Shown one piece after another: positions 40,186 to 49,629 of a DNA stretch of 64,000 bases (its first letter is position 1; each line of letters begins with the position of its first letter). Below the pieces are notes generated by a model. The model saw only the letters and a list, made by a program, of their open reading frames with translations, made no database searches and was not told the DNA's origin. This DNA comes from Candidatus Thiosymbion ectosymbiont of Catanema sp. Cochon2018 (lineage in GTDB: Bacteria; Pseudomonadota; Gammaproteobacteria; Chromatiales; Chromatiaceae). The stretch covers positions 44,465 through 108,464 of the forward strand of contig WYCW01000003.1 in the NCBI GenBank assembly GCA_011392765.1, given 5' to 3'. Both the position numbers and the translations under genes were made by a program.

Positions 40186-42597
40186 TTATTCCTTCTCCTG
40201 CACCGGGTCCACCTCGGCCTTGAACATCTTGTTCATCAGCTCGAGATGCTCCTCATCGGTCAACTGGCCCTCGGTTGCGATCTTGGACCAGAGCTCGGTA
40301 CCCATCTCGCGATGGCAGCCTTTGCATAGGCCCGTGCGCTCCATGCCCATGCGCATTTCCTTGGTCAAGGCGCGGGACAGCGGCCAATGGGTGCCGACGG
40401 TCTGTACCTGCTGGTCGTCCTTGATGATGGTGGACCAGTCGTAGTCCAGGTCGGGGATCCCGGGGATCTGGATCTGGTAGTGGCCGGGGATCGGCTGGCC
40501 GTTCTTCTGGTCGATCAGGTCCTCGACGATGTCCTTGGGGTAGCGGGCCTGGAAGACGCCGCCGGAGATCCCGTAGCCCAAAGCCTTGGGGTTGTTGTGA
40601 CAGGACTCGCAGGTGCGGGCCTTGCGCTGGACCGAGTGGGGCTGTACCGGGGCCATATCGATGGCGTCCGGTATCCGCTCCTGGCCGAGCTCGATCCGCT
40701 CATCCGGCGACTTGCCGAGCCGGTTGAGTGCCACCGCCTTGCCCTTCCGATTGATGATGGTGTAGACGATCTGGCAGCCGGGCATCAGCGGGGTCACACG
40801 GCCCTCGCCGTTGATACCGAGTACTGGCTCCTCCCACCGCAGATAAGAGCGCTTCTCGAACACCTTGCCCGGCCGCTTGTAGCCATGGGTGCCCAGGGGG
40901 GATTCGGCGGTCTGGCCGTCGTCGAACCGCTCGCTGCCGCCGGCGATCCAGTCCGTATCCTGGTACGGCTTGCCGTCTTTATCCCTGCCGTAGTTGACCT
41001 GCACGTGGCAGCCGTAGCACTGGGGTACCCAGGAGGCGTGGCAGGCGTAACACTCCATGCTTTCGGCGTGCTTGGTCACATCCTTCATGGCGACTTTGGC
41101 GTCCGGGCTCTTCCAGCCGTCGTCCTGGGCCAACTGCTTCAGGAGCGGCACCTGGAAATCCAGACCGGTGGCGGAGTGCAGTGTTACCTTTTTGCCGTCC
41201 TTCACCACGTTGCCCAGGGGATTGCCGCGGGTGGAGAGCAGATAGCCCTCCTTCTTGTCATACTGGGTGGCATAGGCCTGGGTCTCGGCGAGCAGTGCAT
41301 CGCCCAGCCCTCGGGACTCGGGGGCGAGCTCCTTGGCGAACTCCTCGGAGTAGCCCAGCGGCAGCTCCCAGGGGAATGCCTTGGGGGTACCGTGGCAGTC
41401 TTGGCACTCGATCTCGACCTGGGCCAGGGTGGTACCGAAGATGTTGCCGTCACCATGCACGTCGATGGTAGTGTGGCAATCCTGGCACAGCATACCGCCC
41501 TTGGGGTTCTCGGGCCGACTCTGGCTGTACTGGTGGTGCAGGTCGTCGGAGATGAAGAGGTACTGCTTGGTGTGCAGCCTGGGCTGGGTCTTGCCCTGTT
41601 CGTCGAACGGCGAGCCGTAGGGGAACTCCATCAGGCCCTGATAGGTGACGCCGATCCGCTTGCCGCGGTTGTGACAGGAGTTGCAGGTCTCCACCGGGAT
41701 ACCCGAATACTCCATCTCTTCCCGTACCTTGACCTTGGCCTCGCGGGTGGCCTGGATGCGATGCACCAGCATGTGGCCCTGCTCTTCCTTGTCGATGGTC
41801 GGGTCGCCGCCCTCGTAATAGCCCTCGTTACCATAGGGGATATGGCAGGCGGAGCAGCCCATGCCGCGGTAGTCACCGCGCTTTTCGCGCCCCTTGATGC
41901 CCACGTGGCAGCGCTGGCACTGCTGGCGCTGATAGGTGAAGCCCGCCAGCTTCGGATCGGCCTCGATCTCTTCCACCGAGGGCAGGGGGATCTGGTCGAG
42001 CTTGGTCGGCAACTGGTCCGGGTACTCCTCGATCAGCTTGGCCATGTAGGTTTTATAAGCATCGGTGCCGACGATCGGTGTCGGCCCGTCCGTGTCCGCG
42101 ACGGCGTAGTTACCCCAGGGTACTTTGTGGTTTTGGACCTCTTCGACGCCCCAGGTGTGCAGGTTGCCCTGAATCTTGCCGGCCTCGGTACTCATCAGGG
42201 CGCGCTCCAACCGATAGGGATAGCCTTGGTGACAGCCGGCCTGGCCGCAGGTGTGGTCGGCGATCCAGATACTGCCCGGGTCCGGATAGAAGGTCTTGGG
42301 ACCCGTTGCCGCTACCTTCTCGGGCACGCCTTGGTGTGCCTTCTCGGCCGTCAGGCCCTGCGGATTGCCGCCATGGCAGACGACGCAGCCCTCCGGGTCG
42401 CCTTGGGAGTTACCCAAAGACCTGATGGCGGCCAACATGGCGCTGGTCTCCTCGCGGATCGACTCGATGCCCTCATGGCAACTCATACAGCCCTTTTCCG
42501 CAGCGGTTTTCGACGTGACCTTGTCCGGAACGGCGGCCGCAAGGGGGCCTGCTATCCCGAGGGCCAAAAACAGTGCAAGCGAAATCAACCGTCTCAT
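40186..42597 (-). CDS. Large multihaem cytochrome c (803 aa)
   Basis: Signal peptide MRRLISLALFLALGIAGPLAAA; 11 CxxCH plus one CX4CH (CGQAGCH). Confidence 0.9.
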   Translation of the reverse strand: MRRLISLALFLALGIAGPLAAAVPDKVTSKTAAEKGCMSCHEGIESIREETSAMLAAIRSLGNSQGDPEGCVVCHGGNPQGLTAEKAHQGVPEKVAATGPKTFYPDPGSIWIADHTCGQAGCHQGYPYRLERALMSTEAGKIQGNLHTWGVEEVQNHKVPWGNYAVADTDGPTPIVGTDAYKTYMAKLIEEYPDQLPTKLDQIPLPSVEEIEADPKLAGFTYQRQQCQRCHVGIKGREKRGDYRGMGCSACHIPYGNEGYYEGGDPTIDKEEQGHMLVHRIQATREAKVKVREEMEYSGIPVETCNSCHNRGKRIGVTYQGLMEFPYGSPFDEQGKTQPRLHTKQYLFISDDLHHQYSQSRPENPKGGMLCQDCHTTIDVHGDGNIFGTTLAQVEIECQDCHGTPKAFPWELPLGYSEEFAKELAPESRGLGDALLAETQAYATQYDKKEGYLLSTRGNPLGNVVKDGKKVTLHSATGLDFQVPLLKQLAQDDGWKSPDAKVAMKDVTKHAESMECYACHASWVPQCYGCHVQVNYGRDKDGKPYQDTDWIAGGSERFDDGQTAESPLGTHGYKRPGKVFEKRSYLRWEEPVLGINGEGRVTPLMPGCQIVYTIINRKGKAVALNRLGKSPDERIELGQERIPDAIDMAPVQPHSVQRKARTCESCHNNPKALGYGISGGVFQARYPKDIVEDLIDQKNGQPIPGHYQIQIPGIPDLDYDWSTIIKDDQQVQTVGTHWPLSRALTKEMRMGMERTGLCKGCHREMGTELWSKIATEGQLTDEEHLELMNKMFKAEVDPVQEKE

Positions 42598-42911
42598 AGC
42601 GTCCCCCTGGTTCGGATAGCGCCGCGCTCGTGATGAAAAGGCAACGGCTGCGCGGCTTTGCGACCGGCCGGAATCCGTACCAACAACAACAGCCTGGTTT
42701 TCTACGCGCCTCGAAATAATAGTACGTCGGAGGGGAGAAAACCTTTTCAAAACGCTAAGGAATTGCGCTGGCTCAATAACTAACCGAAAACCTCGGGTTT
42801 CGATTTTCCGACCGGGGCGGCAAATCCGGCTGGTTCTTGAGAGTAGGGCGGGTACGGATAAATCTCTTTGGACCGTATCGGAATTTCGATTTCGATCCCG
42901 ATTTGGGCTTT

Positions 42912-43018
42912 TATACTGCCACACGGCACAATCTGCGCATTTCACTCCCTCTCCCTCCGGGAGAGGGCAGGGGTGAGGGAGGAATTCAAAAGCTCGGATT
43001 GTGCCGTGTGGCAGTATA
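42912..43018. repeat. MITE-like palindrome with perfect 22-bp TIRs
   Basis: TATACTGCCACACGGCACAATC ... GATTGTGCCGTGTGGCAGTATA. Confidence 0.85.
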
Positions 43019-43029
43019 CGACACTCTCC

Positions 43030-43325
43030 CTAGGATTCCTTGAATGACCGGATTTTGTGCAAATGAGTCAAATTTCGCCAACGTCTAACCCCTCTCGTTG
43101 TCGTGATCGTAGTCGAAGCCGCCGTAGGAGGGGCCGCATTCTTTCGCCGTTCGTGGTCTCCGGAGGTCCCGGCCAGGTAGCGGGTCGAAACCCGTAGCCA
43201 TCAGGTTTTCCGTGCCCGCTTTGCCTGGCGTCGCCGATTACGATCACGACCACGATCACGGTTCCGCTTTCGATCGCGAGAGAGCGATGATCACGCCTCG
43301 TCGGTCTGAAGCGCAGCTTCGCTAG
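43030..43325 (+). mobile_element. CTAG-ended asymmetric element, copy E6
   Basis: CTAGGATTCCTTGAATGACCGGATTTTGTGCAAATGAGTC...CACGCCTCGTCGGTCTGAAGCGCAGCTTCGCTAG; near-identical to E2. Confidence 0.8.
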
Positions 43326-43462
43326 GAACGGGACAGGCAGGCGAACCGCATAACCCTTTAGAAACACCAGGTTTCGTGCCTATAATGGATGACTTGAATT
43401 TTTCAGGTCGAACACCGCATTCTTGGGTTCAGACCCGAATCGAGACCAGGAGACCCTTGCCA

Positions 43463-43804
43463 ATGAAAGACCCGCGTAAGCTCACCGCCGCGGTTATCAC
43501 CGCTGGCGCCACCTTCTTTACCCAGCCGGCATCCGCCTTTTTCGGCATGATGGATGATTTCTTCGGCGGTAACAACGATGATTACTACGATGGCTACGGC
43601 CCCCATAGATACGGCGGCGGACCCTGGGGTTACGGAGGGGGGCCCTACGGCTGGGGTGGCGGTCCCTATGGTTGGGGCGGTGGCCCCTATGGTTGGGGCG
43701 GCGGTCCCTATGGCTGGGGTGCTCCCTATGGTTACGGCGGCTACCCCGGCGTCCAACAGGCCCCGGCCCAGTCTACCCCGACGCCGCCGCCCGCCCCGGA
43801 ATGA
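43463..43804 (+). CDS. Exported Gly/Tyr/Trp/Pro-rich protein resembling sulfur globule proteins
   Basis: Signal peptide; FFGGNNDDYYDGYGPHRYGGGPWGYGGGPYGWGGGPYGWGGGPYGWGGGPYGWGAPYGYGGYPG. Confidence 0.65.
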   Translation: MKDPRKLTAAVITAGATFFTQPASAFFGMMDDFFGGNNDDYYDGYGPHRYGGGPWGYGGGPYGWGGGPYGWGGGPYGWGGGPYGWGAPYGYGGYPGVQQAPAQSTPTPPPAPE

Positions 43805-43915
43805 TCTTCGCGTGACCTCCGCACGAGAGGGGCAGAATCCGGGGGCCTGTCCGACCTTTCATGTTCACGAGCGGTATTCGAGATACAATGTATCTCATAC
43901 AGGCGGGAGATTGTC

Positions 43916-44185
43916 ATGGCCACGACAACGATGATCCACGTCCGGGTGGAAGAGCAGGTCAAGAAACAGGCTTCCGATGCCCTGGAGACCATGGGGTTGT
44001 CTATCTCCGATGCCGTGCGCGTCTTTTTGACGCGTGTCGCTACGGAGCAGCGGATTCCGTTTGCGCTCCGGGTGCCGAACGCAGAAACACGTGCCGCGAT
44101 GGAAGAGGCCCGTGCCAAAAGCAGCGCTCGCTTTGCCCGTCCTGACGAACTATTCCATGATCTCGAAAAGGCCGCGCGGTCGTAA
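43916..44185 (+). CDS. RelB/DinJ-family antitoxin
   Basis: TTMIHVRVEEQVKKQASDALETMGLSISDAVRVFLTRVATEQRIPF. Confidence 0.85.
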   Translation: MATTTMIHVRVEEQVKKQASDALETMGLSISDAVRVFLTRVATEQRIPFALRVPNAETRAAMEEARAKSSARFARPDELFHDLEKAARS

Positions 44186-44486
44186 ACGGGCGGTTCTGCC
44201 GAGGGCTTCGGATCATACCAAGGCGTTTGCCAAGGACTGGAAAAGGTTTTCCCACTCTGGCCGCTTCGATCTGAAGCGGCTCAAGGAAGCGATGCTGTTG
44301 CTCATCGCCAACGATGGCCCACTGGAACCCCAGTGGTTGGATCACCCGTTGACCGGCGACTGGACCGACCATCAGGAATGCCATATTGGGGGTGATTTCC
44401 TCTTGATTTATCGGCTGGAAAGTCGGGGATCGGTAGAAAACATCGTCTTCGTGCGAGCCGGAACTCATGCCGATCTGTTCAAGTGA
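44157..44486 (+). CDS. YafQ-family mRNA interferase toxin
   Basis: DHTKAFAKDWKRFSHSGRFDLKRLKEAMLLLIANDGPLEPQWLDHPLTGDWTDHQECHIGGDFLLIYRL. Confidence 0.85.
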   Translation: MISKRPRGRKRAVLPRASDHTKAFAKDWKRFSHSGRFDLKRLKEAMLLLIANDGPLEPQWLDHPLTGDWTDHQECHIGGDFLLIYRLESRGSVENIVFVRAGTHADLFK

Positions 44487-44598
44487 GTACGCAGGGTGGA
44501 GTGAAGAATGGACCACGCCAAATTGACCGCAAAGGCGCAAAGTTGAGCGAAAGTAGCTTTGCCCCTTGGTGCCTTTGCGGTTTCCCGGCGCGGTACAC

Positions 44599-45060
44599 CT
44601 ACTCCGAGCTGTGCAATAGCTGACCCTGCTCATCCTCCACCGAAACCTTGATGGGAATGCCCTTGCGGATGCTGGCGCTCACGATGCAGAAGTCCTCGAA
44701 CAGGTCCTTGCAGCGGTCGAAGCGCTTAGCACCGGCCAGCTCGTCGTTGACGATCAGTTTGACCTCCAGGCCGCCGATGCGCAGGCGGTTTTTCTCGCTT
44801 CGGACCATGATGCAGGTGGCCTCGGTCCGCAGGCTGTTGGCGGGCGGTTCCTCCTTGGCCAGGCAGTAGAGCAGACTGGCGCTCATACAGTTGGCGGCGG
44901 CCGCGGCGAGCAAGCGGGATGCATTGGGACCGGCCGTCTCGCCCAGCGGCGGTGGCTCGTCCATCAGGAGATCCGCCGCCTTTTTCCAATCGAAGCGGAC
45001 ATTGATCTCATAGTTTTCCCGTTGCTCCAGGTGGATGGTGAAACGACCTTCTTCGGACAT
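44599..45060 (-). CDS. OsmC family protein
   Basis: GPNASRLLAAAAANCMSASLLYCLAKE; VSASIRKGIPIKVSVEDEQG. Confidence 0.8.
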   Translation of the reverse strand: MSEEGRFTIHLEQRENYEINVRFDWKKAADLLMDEPPPLGETAGPNASRLLAAAAANCMSASLLYCLAKEEPPANSLRTEATCIMVRSEKNRLRIGGLEVKLIVNDELAGAKRFDRCKDLFEDFCIVSASIRKGIPIKVSVEDEQGQLLHSSE

Positions 45061-45157
45061 GGGGCTTCCTCTCGTGGTTGAACCTTGCGGGTTGCTCGGG
45101 TTCTATCGATTTTCACAAAAAGCCTTGGCTACGCCAGCTATCGTATACAATGGCCTT

Positions 45158-45427
45158 GTGAAGATTAAATTCGACAAGAATAAGGATGCCAAGAACATTG
45201 CCAAACATGGTGTCTCCTTGGCGCTTGCCGAGTCATTGGAATGGGATCTTCCTCTGGCGACTGAAGATACCCGCGAAGACTACGGAGAAACCCGGCCGGT
45301 TGGTTTCGCCCCCAGCGGCAGAACGGTCTACTGCGTGGTCTTCACTGAAAACGATAGCTTGTACCGAATCATCAGCCTGCGCAAGGCGTTACCGCGAGAG
45401 GTGAGGGCCTATGCAAGTCGAATCTAA
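45158..45427 (+). CDS. brnT: BrnT-family toxin
   Basis: KIKFDKNKDAKNIAKHGVSLALAESLEWDLPLATEDTREDYGETR...RIISLRKALPREVRAYA; GTG start. Confidence 0.85.
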   Translation: MKIKFDKNKDAKNIAKHGVSLALAESLEWDLPLATEDTREDYGETRPVGFAPSGRTVYCVVFTENDSLYRIISLRKALPREVRAYASRI

Positions 45428-45692
45428 GCAGGGGCGAGTCTTCGATCTGCCGTCCACCCAAGAAGAGGCCGAGATCCGCGCCGGGATTGCCGACGATCCG
45501 GCCACCTACGAGTTGTCGGATGAGACGCTCGAGACGCTCCGACCTGTTGGTCGTCCAAAGGCGGCCGTAACCAAACAGCCGGTGTCCATTCGACTGTCGC
45601 CGGAGGTAGTGGAGTATTTCAAATCTACCGGCAAGGGCTGGCAAACACGCATGGACGCAGTGCTCATGGCGCATGTCAATTCGCAGCGGTAG
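45411..45692 (+). CDS. brnA: BrnA-family antitoxin
   Basis: Overlaps brnT; VTKQPVSIRLSPEVVEYFKSTGKGWQTRMDAVL. Confidence 0.8.
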   Translation: MQVESKQGRVFDLPSTQEEAEIRAGIADDPATYELSDETLETLRPVGRPKAAVTKQPVSIRLSPEVVEYFKSTGKGWQTRMDAVLMAHVNSQR

Positions 45693-45842
45693 CTTGAATG
45701 TTGGGCACGCCGCCGTCCCTGGCGGCTTTGCCCAACCTACACTGTCGGAGCAAGTTCTTGATCGAAAAGAAATTTATACGCGCTCGCCCTGCGTAGAGCG
45801 GGAAAGCGTAGCGCATCCCGCCTTTAGACTTGTGCTCCGGAT

Positions 45843-46679
45843 TCAGATCGCGCGTTTGGCTTGCCGGTTCTTTGCTTGCTCAATCAGGTTGTGCGTGGCC
45901 TGATAAGAACGCTCACAAAAGGTGCGAAAGACGGCGTCCGATGCGCGGGTCGGCCAGACACCAGTCGCGGTTGTGAGTTGACCGGTCTCCTGTTCATAGC
46001 TCGCCAGGGTGTCGATGTATTCTTTGCGATCCCGGCTATCGATCACCAACGGCAGATGACCGGAGCTCAGTAGCGGGATGTTACTCAACAGTCTCGCCAG
46101 ACGTCCGTTTCCATCCCAGAAGGGGTGGACATGCACAAAGCCCAGGTGCAACTTGGCGTAGGCGCTGATCGCTGCGGTTTCGGATAGCTCCGTACCGAGC
46201 GGCCGATTCAATTCCGCCAACCACTGCGCCATCAGCGCAGGGACGTGTTCAGGGGCCGCATACTCGATATAGGTCTGTCTGCCGTCCTCGGTGACCGCAT
46301 AGGTACCATTCGGCTCGACCTTCCAGGTCCCATACGGCCTGTAGATATCCACGACGAATTCAGACTGCACGGCCCGGTGGAGATCGAACAGACGCGACTC
46401 GGTGACTTCCTCTTCCAACCCCGCATAGATCAGGTCGATGGCGCGCGCATGCCCCATGACCTCTTGGTGGTCCTTCACGGGCTTGCCGGCTACGGTGAGT
46501 CCCTCCTCGATGACGAATTTAGTCTCGCCCAGAGTAAGGGTATTGCCCTCCAACGCCGTAGAGGTGTGGGTCCAGAGATCGCGGATCTGATTCAGCAGGG
46601 ATTGCCGGATATCCCGGTCGAGGCCATGCAGGGCATGGAACTTAGCCGTGTTCACTAGGATCCCTTGACGGACCTGCAT
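45843..46679 (-). CDS. Fic family protein (AMPylase-type)
   Basis: Fic core HPFWDGNGRLARLL; N-terminal inhibitory-type motif STALEGN. Confidence 0.9.
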   Translation of the reverse strand: MQVRQGILVNTAKFHALHGLDRDIRQSLLNQIRDLWTHTSTALEGNTLTLGETKFVIEEGLTVAGKPVKDHQEVMGHARAIDLIYAGLEEEVTESRLFDLHRAVQSEFVVDIYRPYGTWKVEPNGTYAVTEDGRQTYIEYAAPEHVPALMAQWLAELNRPLGTELSETAAISAYAKLHLGFVHVHPFWDGNGRLARLLSNIPLLSSGHLPLVIDSRDRKEYIDTLASYEQETGQLTTATGVWPTRASDAVFRTFCERSYQATHNLIEQAKNRQAKRAI

Positions 46680-46924
46680 CTTTCAACAAGTTACTACCAG
46701 CCGTGTCGATTGGGCAAAGCCGTAGGATGGACGTAGGATGCGGTGAGCGCGGTATACCGTAGCAGGATTACACCAATCTCGACCGCGAACCGCATCGATG
46801 GTGCGGTGAGCGCGGCAGGTTTTACAGGATGGCATCACGAAGAGGCGCGAACCGCATCAATGGATGCCCGACCAGTGGCGAACCGCATCTTTGGACGGCG
46901 ACGAGCCCCACGAAATGGGTGTTG

Positions 46925-47165
46925 GGCACACCGCTGCCGTGGACCACACGGACGACATGAGGGCAGGGCAAGCGCGTATAAATTTCTTATCGACCAACAA
47001 GTTGCTACCGGCAGTGTAGGTTGGGCAAAGCCGCTAGGGACCTGCCTGTGGCAGGCAGGCAGCGGCGTGCCCAACATCCACAGCTGCATGGACCGGGGGA
47101 CACACAGCAACCCCTGGTCCACGTAGTCTACTTGGTCCATGTCGTCCACGGCGGCTGCCGCCGTC
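46925..47165. repeat. GTCCA-phased hairpin repeat
   Basis: GCATGGACCGGGGGACACACAGCAACCCCTGGTCCACGTAGTCTACTTGGTCCATGTCGTCCACGGCGG. Confidence 0.75.
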
Positions 47166-47275
47166 CCTGGAGGCTTCGTCCATCCTACGGCTTTGCCCAA
47201 CCTTCTATGAGGCCCTGCTTGTCAACCCCTAGGGCGTTGGTTTGTTCGCCGGCTCAATCCGGCGGTCGGTGTCCT

Positions 47276-47810
47276 TCACATGGTTTCGTTCACGAGCACG
47301 CTGTCCCCTCCCGATCTCCTGGAGCCGGTGGGCCACGGTAGGTCACACCCACTCCGTGTGGTTCGACACGGCTGCGGTTCGCACCGTGTCTGCGTCGGGC
47401 GTCGTTCTGGGCGAGCACGAGCCATGCCGCGACCACCTTCTATCCGTGCCGGCCCGTAGCCGGTCACCTCATCATGCATGCGCCCCTTGGCGCCGGTGAC
47501 ACCCGCTGTGAGCACGCCCCATCTACGAACTCGGTTCGGTTCTCGACCCGGTTGGGCAACGGGCGTGTTCAACCGCAGAAGGCGCCGGCACCAACCCGGC
47601 CAGACTTGCCAGTTGCCGGCGGTTGGCCAACTCCCGCCAACCAAACAGCTCCATCACCAGCGTCCCGGCACCGACCCAGCCCACCCCGGTCAGCAGCATC
47701 AGCGTGCGCATCGCCTGGGTGCGGTCAGCACTCTCGATCAGCGCCCTCATCTCCTACTTGATGACCCGCAGCTGCGCTGGCACCCCTTGCAAACGTTCCC
47801 ACTCCCGGAG
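47276..47810 (-). pseudogene. IS110-family transposase remnant
   Basis: MRTLMLLTGVGWVGAGTLVMELFGWRELANRRQLASLAGLVPAPS; frame upstream (LREWERLQGVPAQLRVIK) closed by in-frame TAG. Confidence 0.7.
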
Positions 47811-48890
47811 TGTCGGGTCCCGGATGATTACGCGGGCTTTTTTTAAACAGCTGGGGCTGCTGTGCGTACCATTGTTGGAGTGTCTGAAGGGGCGTTTTGT
47901 GGTGCAAGTTTTTCTGCGGGATGTGTTGATTATACAGGTAGACGAAGCGTTTGAGAGTGGTCTGGAGGGAGGCAGAGGAATCGAAGCGGTGGGTGCGCAG
48001 GACATCGGCGATGCGGCCGTTGAAGCGTTCGATCATGCCATTGGTTTGAGGGCTGCGGGGCTTGGTGAGGCGATGTTGGATGCGGTGGTCGGCACAAACC
48101 TGATCGAAGGCATGGGCGCCGGTGGGCGAGCGCTCGCCAGTGGCGCAGAAGCGGTCGGTAAATTCCTTGCCGTTGTCGGTGAGGACGGTGTTAATCGTGA
48201 AGGGAGCGTGGTCGATCAAGCGTTTGAAGAAGCCGCTCGCGGCGGTTGCTGACTTGTCCTTGAGGATCTCCACGTAGACCCAGCGGGTGGCCCGATCAAT
48301 GGCTGCAAACAGATACGTGCGTTGGTCTTCGTCCGGCATCTGAGGCAGGTACTTCACGTCCACGTGGACAAAGCCGGGGGCGTAGTCTTTGAAGCGTTTG
48401 TGTGGGGGTTTCTGTGCCCCTTCCTCCTGCGGCAGCAGGGTCTTGAGGTTGGCGACCCCATGGCGCCGCAGGCAACGGTCCAGAGCGGACCGGGAGAGCG
48501 CGGGGTGGATGAACTCGTGGGTTACCACCAGCAGGTCATCGAGCGGCAGCAGCAACGTCTTACGCAGCTCCACGACCACGAGTTCCTGGGCCGGGGTGAG
48601 GGTGGTCTGCAAGCGATGGGGCGTATGGGAACCGTCGGCAACCCCGTCACGGCCCTTCCAGCGGCGGATGGTATCCTCACTCACGCCCAGCTCATCGGCC
48701 AGTTGCGGGACGGACTGGTTGGAGGCCTGAATGTACTGGCGGGTCTTGGGGGTCGTGGTCGCATTGGCGTGCAAGTGGATGTTCATGGTGCGTTCTCCGC
48801 TATCGACAGGGCTACAAGCCGCTCCATAACCTCTCGGGCACGCAACAATGAACCAATTTTAGATCCTATGCAATCATCCGGGACCCAACA
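47811..48890 (-). mobile_element. IS481-family insertion sequence (transposase ORF 47725..48786)
   Basis: DDE integrase core (VHVDVKYLPQ; LTDNGKEF; PQTNGMIERFNGRI); ends TGTCGGGTCCCGGATGATTAC / TGTTGGGTCCCGGATGATTGC. Confidence 0.8.
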
Positions 48891-48997
48891 CCTACCCAAG
48901 CTCTCCAACGGTTGGTTAGGTGTAGGAGATGGGGCCTTACGGGAGAGGGGCTGTTGGGGTCTTCATGCCTCGTCGGTCTGAGGCGAAGCCCCGCTAG
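48891..48997 (+). mobile_element. Truncated CTAG-ended element, right part only (E5-type)
   Basis: CCTACCCAAGCTCTCCAACGGTTGGTTAGG...GCCTCGTCGGTCTGAGGCGAAGCCCCGCTAG, same as 34411-34513. Confidence 0.75.
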
Positions 48998-49182
48998 GTT
49001 TGGTTTACCCTTTAAGGTTAACCCGCTGCGGGCCTTCATAGGATCTACGTGCCGGCGACTGGAAGCTGGAAGCAATTTATTGACCGAAAAGAAGTTTATA
49101 CGCGCCCGCCCTGGCCGCTCGATGGATCACGTACTGGATGCCCTGGAATGACGAGGCGTGGGAAACTTAGCACAACATCAAG

Positions 49183-49629
49183 TCACTCCGGCCAGAAATC
49201 GCTATCGACAATCGTTTCAAAGCTGAATGGACATATCTCAGGGAAAGTCGATTCGTCCAGATTGGTCTCTCTGGTAGCTACGAGTACCGCCGTAGTAAAA
49301 GCATCCCGGAGGATCGTATCGAGATGCGACTTCAAGCCCGGATTGGACTCCAGCACCCGACGGACACGGTAACGCTGCTCCTTGATGGTCGCCTGCCAAC
49401 TCCTTCCGCGCCCCTCGGCCTGGTATTGCCACTTCAGCAGATGAGCCAAGAGGACAATCAACCGACTTTCGAGTTCCCTCCATTCGCTTTTCCCCACCGC
49501 TTCGATCTCCTCGGCAACATGTTCCCAGTCCACTTCGCTGAAGCGGTGGGTACGAATCAGCTCCGCATTCCGCAATGCCCAGGTGTAGGCGTCTTGCTCA
49601 TATAACAGCGACAAGGAAGTGTCAGACAT
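49183..49629 (-). CDS. DUF29 family protein
   Basis: LYEQDAYTWALRNAELIRTHRFSEVDWEHVAEEIEAVGKSEWRELESRLIVLLAHLLKWQYQ. Confidence 0.9.
   Translation of the reverse strand: MSDTSLSLLYEQDAYTWALRNAELIRTHRFSEVDWEHVAEEIEAVGKSEWRELESRLIVLLAHLLKWQYQAEGRGRSWQATIKEQRYRVRRVLESNPGLKSHLDTILRDAFTTAVLVATRETNLDESTFPEICPFSFETIVDSDFWPE

Noticed and set aside
40387-42633. 748-aa plus-strand ORF over the multihaem cytochrome
   Set aside because: Antisense shadow; low-complexity composition from reversed CxxCH coding sequence.
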